From positions 1 to 17,627 of the forward strand of contig CAKVOF010000026.1 of assembly GCA_934778125.1 (NCBI GenBank): a DNA stretch of 17,627 bases, in the 5' to 3' direction. The notes beneath the pieces are model-generated. The model saw only the letters and a program-made list of their open reading frames with translations, was not told the DNA's origin and did no database searches. The first letter of the stretch is position 1, and every line of letters starts with the position of its first letter. Shown here one piece after another: positions 16,001 through 17,627 of the stretch. This DNA comes from an uncultured Clostridia bacterium (GTDB lineage Bacteria; Bacillota; Clostridia; Christensenellales; UBA1242). The position numbers and the translations under genes are program-made.

Positions 16001-17627
16001 AAAGCGAAAAACTTAACACTAACATATAATTTTGTGGATCAAAGTGGCGCTGTGGCTAAAATGTTTGAAGAGGGCTTGAATGATAAAAACTATGTTGTGA
16101 ATTCAAAAACTATTGCAAGCGAAAGTGTTGGCTTAGTTGCAGGTGCAAACTTTGAATTGCCAAAATTTGATTATTCTTTTGGTTACACAGCAATGTTTAA
16201 ACCAAAGTTAACTATGATGCTAAACGGCAACGCTATTTTAGTTGAAGATATGTTATATTCAGCTAATGAGTTAGTATCTAAATCAATTAGTGAAAATATT
16301 GAGTTTGATGTTGTGTTAACACCAATTCAATTTACAATTAAATTAAGCATCGATAACGGTTACGAGGTTAAAAACTTAACTTATATTAGAAACGGTTCAA
16401 CTCAAACAGACACAAACGCATATACAAACGAAGAAATAACAATTCTTGCAGATTATGGAACAGAGGTTTCGTTTGAGGTTGAGTGCGATTCGATATATGA
16501 TCCAAACTATAGATTAGTGTTTAATTCAAATTCAGGGATAATTGAAAAGGGTAAAAGATTTACTGTTGTTTCAGCAAACGCTATCAAACTTCTAGGTAGA
16601 GTTAAGCCAATAAGTTTAACGATTGTTGACCAGCAAAAAGTTAACGAAAACGAAAATAAGCTAGAAATCCTTGCTAGTTACACGAAATTTGATGAAGTGG
16701 AATATAGTAAAACTATTACTTTTGGATTTAATTCACTTGGAAACGATAGAATTATTCCAGCACTTAGTGCCGATAAAGCAAGCAGTTTGGCTGTAATAAA
16801 TAACATTTGTGCAGGAACAAGCCTTGCTCTTAGAATCTTTATTTCAGAAGACTATGATTTAGCGTGCTCAGTTAGATATGGCAGTGGTGAAACGAAAAAC
16901 ATTGCAACAACTAAAGTGGGTTCATACTATGAAATTAATGGAATTGAGAATAAAGGCAATAATATAACCATATTCTTAAATGTAACGCCAAAACAAGTTA
17001 CAATTAAAACCGTTCGTGCATTCGATGAAAACACACATTATGTGGTTGGAAAAGTTGATGGAAACATCACTTATGTTGGCGAAAACGAGTATTCGGCATT
17101 CGAATTTATTGATAGCAAAAAACTTGAAGACAGCACAAAGCAAGTTACTTCGAATGGTGAAATAGTTTCAGATTGCAGAAATTATAACTTTAGTTCAATT
17201 ATTGAAAAAGATGGCATCAGATATAGATTCATTGGCTTTAGAGTTATCAACTTAGGCTATGGAGAATATAACGACAATAGATACGTGAATAATCCAATCT
17301 ATAACGCATTTGATTTAAAAGAAAACTTAGAAAACATTGAAGTTAGAGGCAATTATTTATTGATTGCATTCTTTGAAAAAACATTTAAGTTAAATATTAA
17401 TGGTTTAGTTGGAAATGATAAAAACAAATCATATAAGTTTAACCTAGAGTATTCAAACCTTGGTGAAAAAGAATCTTTAAAAGACCAAGATAAATCAGCA
17501 AGGGTTTATATTGATAAAAACTCAAACTTCAAACTTGAAATTGTTAATAATTCAAACGTGCTAGATGATGGCTACGTGTTTAATGCGAGCGGTTCTCAAT
17601 TGGGTGCAGGTTCATATAGTGCTAGTG
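1049..17627 (+). CDS. Giant N-terminally anchored surface protein with many InlB B-type repeats (3' end outside window)
   Basis: This single frame is open for 5,526 codons and leaves the window unfinished, so the product exceeds 600 kDa. Residues 1-40 are polar and end in KEKKKRK. Residues 41-63 form one hydrophobic helix followed by YKR, which fits a type II signal anchor (N-terminus inside) better than a cleaved signal peptide. The rest is beta-rich, rich in Asn, Lys, Glu, Ser and Thr, and has only about three dozen Cys. It carries roughly 20 recognisable copies of the InlB B (Listeria-Bacteroides, Flg_new) repeat. These show a G-Y-x-F-x-G-W core and an L-Y-A-x-W end, separated by diverged copies. 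Proteins with such repeats are usually secreted or surface-exposed and are often linked to adhesion; that role is inferred here. No enzyme domain or LPXTG motif is visible, but the C-terminus is missing. It has its own promoter and no partner gene in view. All Trp codons are TGG. Confidence 0.93.
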   Translation, partial: MANYSEKQNNSYDNGLGELSKNLKLGEAKNPNEKEKKKRKLLVFFIFFFSILIASAFGVYFAMYKRCTVVFEYQIASAFVGDDGELDYENGDFKYNEKSVVKIKKGTVLSSMPTPNEYEGYEFVGWFTDEARTRKFDINKPLQNDKNHIFAKYVAKKYNIYFVNENVDGSYTILNDFNMICYMDKLVKNFNISSVVESINTSLSTKRDAFQYYLDGFYQCKLVNGVYEKLSNKIVDLNSLYYKLENGCDVYLVSKWNNREYNLILEINESEKEEYLVEDNLNDSNSYDLVSSKILKVVFNEKVEAQFSEFRVLKPLFNHIGWYGDDENKYVSLNNVGTLTLKYVASEGVCLVDGNNIIAKAKCENSQYSVSLKPKFENKKIMFNLNAPKASGAPTELCPYTEEIKKGVPILIKDPTTEGYFEENNYKFMGWSGSSTGIAQFLKDSSVSFTCEIEQNETTIKIAYKLNGNSCSFNNNGNFDLFAVWTPYYVVELYANISELNSGKNFYKLKGFVEGSESTIVLGTLNNSGDDYFEEAQKIYKAISEKVTKEGYRINGWLTADGSNTFYYRSNEVTGIKISGSGNLQSIFKDYVLKLYADWVAKSIPFEYYSCDNIANISTSNIIKNPNVTFGSTMSIDNVADWVSKNAGDNKPIKEDGNNVVVGWKLYLVKNSDKSIYKQLFRFNQVGENLVKTFIFNGGGDSPNKINLCNEDYVKNNVTSININECFRYSENQKIYYSEEREDIDENFIYWYENLKDLLSGEYKLVFVPAIEKHLTLVVVDSPFAKKDESGKYVGLLNGKNFEELNESSEGVIHFNANEKAYATGYQLNISDIIGGLVKTGYTFKCVKALNSDVEYGATSTYILDEYATGTSTAVLVAEFEANEYSLTISNRIVEADNSIITNSVSQSTIKYDSNIVDGLKDFENNLYIPTGYYFKGWAFGEECKFANNAEDTTGLSIISKDEKFNKTEGASIVAVFGRVKFDFKFIDDNGNEVDSINELKDQTIANNAKITFTSSDESGKVVKLNARSSIIYRLKTQYDFIELLNRAVELDEAYASDDEYVKILGELVDGKQTITLIFDTQSTSVDLVFRYINPNTNLQRELDYTYNYIFADGILSGLYTLIDNTSNKNIFNGFDFAGFEVLDHSNNSKNKILTIENIGGYKLIVRDLSKNETDDNYQKEYKTLSEVKAFFEENNIFQEKWNAKKVSVSFNEKTVSLPNGAEINLDGLGSFEIDFNNSLTFNATDTLPNSMNINLNFDNVNIKTSNKFLGETKVVAYKLAGFRFNDKKYGLGESITINGVGVVSNADGLKATIDLVWEKQYTVLFIDGEATSSESKLCPVDSGEMITSNPVKDFNYVENISIVSIMSIGNLSRFKIEGYSVSGFNTINKKAIYESFQIKSEYVSDEFFIYLSAIKVAEEFTIDIYDNGTLFTTVSLKYLTVFDKTSNTLSGWVSKIEKKNSTDRFVMVEIDSSTQVQNYEVLDETNIKIKGDIKLNIVWTSIEVTFNANGGNFEDSSTTKTYTYAENENLFNNTYIAVVGADEYKLELVPIKVGYIFKGWSTESVFENVNEANSNQNIIINSEETLYAIWEKVDISVEFKLGGAPGSVVNLPKDEYFELCNNVELIKSQIGEDKYTEENKYYIANPKDIFETKSYTTEYTYNGIKRRLTSFTLSCYAYNSSTGEFETTLSDVSIDYSSPLIIYTKSTEANFFILINGNEYKLNPTDNKITLNCSWSRVLNISFSLGGVGVVNTSDSKTKEVVVGEYFELPVLTALSTEEKTLIRWEYSYVEAGETKTKQFELTNAGGERNRIKISNDSTESNVIPYNSSISTYVLNAIWEQATYNFNFLIKNEDGSYIDSQISYANGKSRRDEIKFPTKNNVGLLIADSTKEIIGWKLVDKDKKVAQYENEDGVTAEALFYVGETKLVSEIENFINSNGLSNVIEKTNNGSYYYSNLYFVGIVRASSHINLVYSNDNIVVKKVINATKDELEYFDSSYNAVSIDSTIENAKEIIWKYEDNSKFEKLNEGTTYEYVVNSLSKTEIHAFYKVRFELSSADDFLIAGFDINNIKEYKHNSVIEINFDRSKVDGSSNYIVRNGYLLAGFASNEADEANRKIQFGTDINLSIVDSGITLYPIWNKVHEVILDANGGVINDNGTYSNSTIVKNYNGSSVFEDGTKVSIENIIGTLEFSRNFSVLRGFAFNNLASEPDFNLSNGDLVPFEYDMDTVITLYAIWAWEEYTINYYDSKSSYDNNVLFAVETVTYNEKGTYVTGENIPEKDGYEFSYWYYISDDKEFRFNTLKDVADGRVSIASKLTNNLSLIAKFTEIYTITFENESGKVEVPNDKKATSTSPNNSIFISPSEIPVKGGYEFAYFTIVTLNEIGEEVENRNDKFTIDKMAGARIYLVNGGGNTATSIDVSISKFKPDQNIIKLKSNWINIEYSIVLQTLNNSAKYNNYKYISAIDYNSGYKLIEKPSNITYDNEEYAFVGWSPIKYANLTDMQNALESDDVFELGKTINGAIFDKYANGATELTLYAIYSNKKYSVTYSLVVSENENIISNLENVGYLTNEVGNKLSLTDNQYQEIAFAESNTQVISAYACTGYRLIGYIISGTTIQGLPENITSITQTIDGKFAGFNVILNNSHYMQSLSQNTNFTFVFERVTNDVEIKLVNETIGDFSSSVKVTIETSFNGKKENSELSSNKVLTVQQGSVIKLTLSFDKFSELNRVIVGGVEDLVSENTLEIDVLNDLNITIECLLKEFTISYKKNVAESESVLNMPSNEVRKLGETLSKALTTPTRNNYKFIGWSLDQNGTIVTNYMLTNAVGDELLTISGDILTIDLYAIWKPSHNITFISTNGDLTINNESVGSVVAVEDDLISSKLTIAKNTYEFLGWALSENGEVKYQATALEKNNNIIYSNEFVISQAEGVNSIVVGENPTNVTLYAIWKAKTFDVKILNISDLSEVKSFSGVSYDNKVLDLDLLDINIVGFTFEGLFKDKNATFSFDGNDIIGDISEVDGETKIIYAKYNPSRFTIEFVGFYIENNGKVVLDLASGLFENRVKGTFDYGTSFDKLIFGGNKDYTFDKLKPISKTGKTILGWQSDVNHVDENGEFVFDNSIIYSLDDLKTKVVCCDAILTLKYSDTTYSLTFNYNNGNKVISGLNYGDMVGEIYANDVVSSTQNLTFSESEYYFITKWKNDTTGIIINNSVEDIAKIYAFNNSTYSAIYTYNVVYYNSSAPTQVVERAEEVILNNYSGSEITGKVFVGWWNEITLSPDRIEEAFKAGEAKSFSNPNKSGNVVLYPQFVSATQTVRFVMPINKAGNSGVGEELKTITVSYGDKINIDEVPTKTSFSQLSDFEYGGFTFEHIGWSENVNGKDPLFNNESITKDTTLYAKFDRKNYTISFKDLNGNVLGKLENISYITNLSSMITSAGLTNVLNYSYKEFDISWVKRENGAYESRANKLNEITSTILTNDIEVYASYTLKVNYKTNCWNDDLNKDEEINYLVDDLIYYDVNANSIKTHTILSYFMKNGTEEINSFTYEYDTYILNGWSTQVSLSGDSPKVNTIGNVEYPLESVVSDFNGKNEITLYAVWNKYYSGYQITFLDHSNITLAVEQTTLDGENNNKIDPSGKINNYDKWQVIGITGTQIIRGSEIVVGNILESSGLKNANITASLILCGVQNEEIINITINYSTVEKSGENAINEKEELSKNIQYSKTSSRVIVENGIEIETDKQVSLIGYLNALNISKIGQYFDKVKIDASGASEEIFLDDLSTYNFTNEITYEITPVWENSKFNIFVNIQIGGENKTNFESDEHVYSSINDFKTFVTNDVLSQIKEQLIEDEKFEAIKDLDYFKNFNEKWNSEFDKSSLFNFDANTTFKTGETIEFTLNFEYILKTIHYIWVEKTTEGYKEYSNYNEGEILNNSVYYSCFNDYATIQPYFDGDWKNNVISVRRDSSLQLNINLLATKRLNSIRYSTSSNASGFASFAESKIEDAYTIISSADIISALTNGSDEESDLYIYIEIRDKEKFTATFKVQNADETIGGSSDNVVIANILEGDYLGEYITDDINLNAVKKSYSFVGWKLNLWEKDGICTSSEVDGATATSIVITKSNINLILFGDEFDMIDLDGTLKTIIINSNIELVAHFEAQYFTIIYNSNAPTGQTVTGAMNSSIGYFGKNVNLKICAYQIEGYSFKGWILKDGDGNTISDGEGNNIYYSSLITYSTSEFYDANNNSVTVFADWEESSNTCEISIVDETNEVLHSFNSAKNNAINASQIDTAIENYLKKISFKGNQNSIDFVWKVDENTIDIKSYIVGSEDSLTITLSHTNKTKTITLIGFESGDVKVSIESNVKIEEVGDIYNRLLKVYYSNVDNKTVNSNFYAFVVDGVAYEDEKDDESGEITTTALQNLVNYYNNYYIFNVDNIEIYAIFKYEIKYNSELANAEIYYGVTEENVDKSIAVDKYSSFALTQYAFSSSNISAPSIMQNGEFDDETGIRTGGESVYGYMFEGWFLEDNTTQITTSTIFNESMLTDGVVKLYAKWSILVNVLEEINGIIASSYSTYVSYKSSTQLTQKTHEGYEFKGFEINGELKSGEEYFTLSDVNNYVVEEPTTFRYVFGKAKVKVAINFNENQYQLIDNGTWEKGEGGNEYLINYGADLKLELKAKEGYGIPEVIVEGVRIYLYSIENGNYNFLIKNIKEEISIEINGIEKTNKVLFNVFGNLSVQYVLSDQPISDFSSVDWSTISSTQYVLVSKDYYVYFKASANQTGYVVNTKINNESKEPDENGIYEFICEKDTQIDLRANLVQKTITISGNLANVYATFISKEVYFENVLIDTDSFSVDKDSNVSLKFQLIQGYKDLIIELNKKSETLTNNSISFVANKDYSVEINATPISYTLVLDGNGGVCNGGRTISLNVTYGGSIKNGKTEISDILSLFTFTGRELLGFGLSSTATAPISEDFNKLTAQDNSTINLYAIWKAKNLTLTYNFVDQSGAVAKMFEEGLNDKNYVVNSKTIASESVGLVAGANFELPKFDYSFGYTAMFKPKLTMMLNGNAILVEDMLYSANELVSKSISENIEFDVVLTPIQFTIKLSIDNGYEVKNLTYIRNGSTQTDTNAYTNEEITILADYGTEVSFEVECDSIYDPNYRLVFNSNSGIIEKGKRFTVVSANAIKLLGRVKPISLTIVDQQKVNENENKLEILASYTKFDEVEYSKTITFGFNSLGNDRIIPALSADKASSLAVINNICAGTSLALRIFISEDYDLACSVRYGSGETKNIATTKVGSYYEINGIENKGNNITIFLNVTPKQVTIKTVRAFDENTHYVVGKVDGNITYVGENEYSAFEFIDSKKLEDSTKQVTSNGEIVSDCRNYNFSSIIEKDGIRYRFIGFRVINLGYGEYNDNRYVNNPIYNAFDLKENLENIEVRGNYLLIAFFEKTFKLNINGLVGNDKNKSYKFNLEYSNLGEKESLKDQDKSARVYIDKNSNFKLEIVNNSNVLDDGYVFNASGSQLGAGSYSAS
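1169..1237 (+). other. Membrane anchor segment (residues 41-63)
   Basis: The 23 residues from LLVFFIFFFS to YFAM are strongly hydrophobic. They are preceded by a cluster of Lys and Arg (KEKKKRK, 34-40) and followed by YKR. By the positive-inside rule the N-terminus stays in the cytoplasm and the giant C-terminal part is exported. A small-residue stretch (IASAFG, 53-58) could be a signal peptidase site, so cleavage cannot be excluded. Confidence 0.85.
1250..1507 (+). repeat. InlB B-type repeat, residues 68-153
   Basis: The unit opens with the beta strand TVVFEY just after the membrane segment and has the core GYEFVGWFTDE (G125-W126). It ends in IFAKY (149-153). It is a good family match and places the repeat region directly against the membrane. 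Confidence 0.75.
2186..2845 (+). repeat. Two InlB B-type repeats, residues 380-599
   Basis: The first unit (380-487) begins KIMFNLNAP, has YKFMGW (W431) and ends LFAVW (481-485). The second (488-599) begins YYVVELYA, has GYRINGW (W557) and ends LYADW (595-599). The order strand, GW core, LYAxW end is that of the family, but the units are longer than the usual 70-80 residues because of internal insertions. Confidence 0.7.
5552..5824 (+). repeat. Most canonical InlB B-type repeat, residues 1502-1592
   Basis: This unit carries all family signatures: the opening VTFNANGG (1505-1512), the core GYIFKGWSTE (1555-1564) and the end TLYAIW (1586-1591). It gives the clearest support for assigning the protein to the Listeria-Bacteroides repeat family. 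The preceding segment also ends in an IVW (1498-1500) that looks like the end of a degenerate unit. Confidence 0.85.
7199..8029 (+). repeat. Three consecutive InlB B-type repeats, residues 2051-2327
   Basis: Unit one runs from VRFELSS to LYPIW (2135-2139) with GYLLAGF in place of GYxFxGW. Unit two runs from VILDANGG to LYAIW (2233-2237) with RGF in place of RGW. Unit three runs from YTINYYD to LIAKF (about 2323-2327) with GYEFSYW. The core Trp of the GW motif is replaced or shifted in all three, while the unit ends stay recognisable. Confidence 0.7.
8378..8668 (+). repeat. InlB B-type repeat, residues 2444-2540
   Basis: The unit begins YSIVLQTLNN, has the core YAFVGWSP (W2493) and ends LTLYAIY (to 2540), where the final aromatic residue is Tyr instead of Trp. 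The next strand begins at once (YSVTYS). Confidence 0.65.
9335..9898 (+). repeat. Two tandem InlB B-type repeats, residues 2763-2950
   Basis: Unit one starts EFTISYKKN, has YKFIGWSLD (W2810) and ends LYAIW (2844-2848). Unit two starts HNITFIST, has YEFLGWALS (W2897) and ends LYAIW (2946-2950). These are adjacent, near-canonical copies. The segment just before them (about 2672-2771) lacks GW and LYAxW and resembles the divergent type of the family. Confidence 0.8.
10742..11242 (+). repeat. Two InlB B-type repeats, residues 3232-3398
   Basis: Unit one begins YNVVYYNSS, has VFVGWW (3269-3271) and ends VLYPQF (to 3308). Unit two begins TQTVRFVMP, has FEHIGWSEN (W3373) and ends TLYAKF (to 3398). 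Both end in Phe where Trp is usual. Upstream, at 3026-3031, IIYAKY marks the end of another diverged unit. Confidence 0.7.
11504..11839 (+). repeat. InlB B-type repeat, residues 3486-3597
   Basis: The unit starts TLKVNYKTN, has YILNGWSTQ (W3555) and ends TLYAVW (to 3597). At about 112 residues it is longer than a standard unit, with the extra length before the GW core. After it, up to about residue 4070, only one weak unit end (PVWENS) is seen. Confidence 0.7.
13514..13792 (+). repeat. InlB B-type repeat, residues 4156-4248
   Basis: The unit starts YFTIIYNSNAP, has GYSFKGWIL (W4203) and ends VFADW (to 4248). Just before it, SYSFVGWKL (W4088) and ELVAHF mark another diverged unit at about 4050-4152. 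Confidence 0.75.
14363..14692 (+). repeat. InlB B-type repeat, residues 4439-4548
   Basis: The unit starts YEIKYNSEL, directly after a preceding unit end (IYAIF). It has GYMFEGWFLED (W4517) and ends LYAKW (4544-4548). It is a good match despite an extended middle. Confidence 0.75.
15752..16000 (+). repeat. InlB B-type repeat, residues 4902-4984
   Basis: The unit begins YTLVLDGNGG, a near-consensus opening, has GRELLGFGL in place of the GW core, and ends INLYAIW (to 4984). It is the last clear copy in the window. Beyond residue 4990 the chain stays beta-rich, but the repeats are hard to recognise; YRFIGF near 5400 is one remnant. Confidence 0.75.

Overview
The window is dominated by one enormous open reading frame. 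It opens at an ATG at position 1049, behind a clear ribosome binding site (AAGGAGA) and a near-consensus housekeeping promoter. It runs without an in-frame stop to the last base, giving 5,526 complete codons, and the gene continues past the window. I translated every line in this frame and found no stop or frameshift.

The predicted product is a giant envelope protein. It has a short, charged, Asn/Lys-rich cytoplasmic N-terminus, a KEKKKRK stretch, and one hydrophobic segment (about residues 41-63). The remaining visible 5,460 or so residues are beta-rich and Cys-poor and should lie outside the cell. This part carries a long, irregular, highly diverged array of InlB B-type (Listeria-Bacteroides, 'Flg_new') repeats. 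Their marks are a G-Y-x-F-x-G-W core and an L-Y-A-x-W end, alternating with less typical segments. The best copies are near residues 68-153, 380-599, 1502-1592, 2051-2327, 2763-2950, 3232-3398, 3486-3597, 4156-4248, 4439-4548 and 4902-4984. An adhesin, matrix or stalk-like surface role is the natural inference. No catalytic domain was seen, and the C-terminus is outside the window.

The first 1,048 bases hold no convincing protein gene but are structured. Positions 1-528 contain two full copies and one partial copy of a roughly 147-bp tandem unit. A long imperfect palindrome lies at the unit junction. In the last junction the palindrome is split by a hairpin-rich block of about 145 bp flanked by the 6-bp direct repeat ATAAAC. 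The palindrome arms differ between junctions yet stay complementary. The minus strand of the array also carries short coding-like frames. A rho-independent terminator at 587-616 closes the block on the plus strand. Positions 617-893 are very AT-rich leader, followed by the promoter (894-923) and a 5' leader of about 120 nt.

Organism: the very low GC content, AGGAGG-type ribosome binding site, sigma-A-like promoter, AGA-dominated arginine codons and many InlB B-type repeats suggest an uncultured low-GC Bacillota (Firmicutes), probably gut-associated. Tryptophan is always TGG and TGA never occurs in frame across 5,526 codons, which argues for the standard bacterial code and against Mycoplasma/Spiroplasma-type code 4. 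Placement below phylum is not possible from this window.
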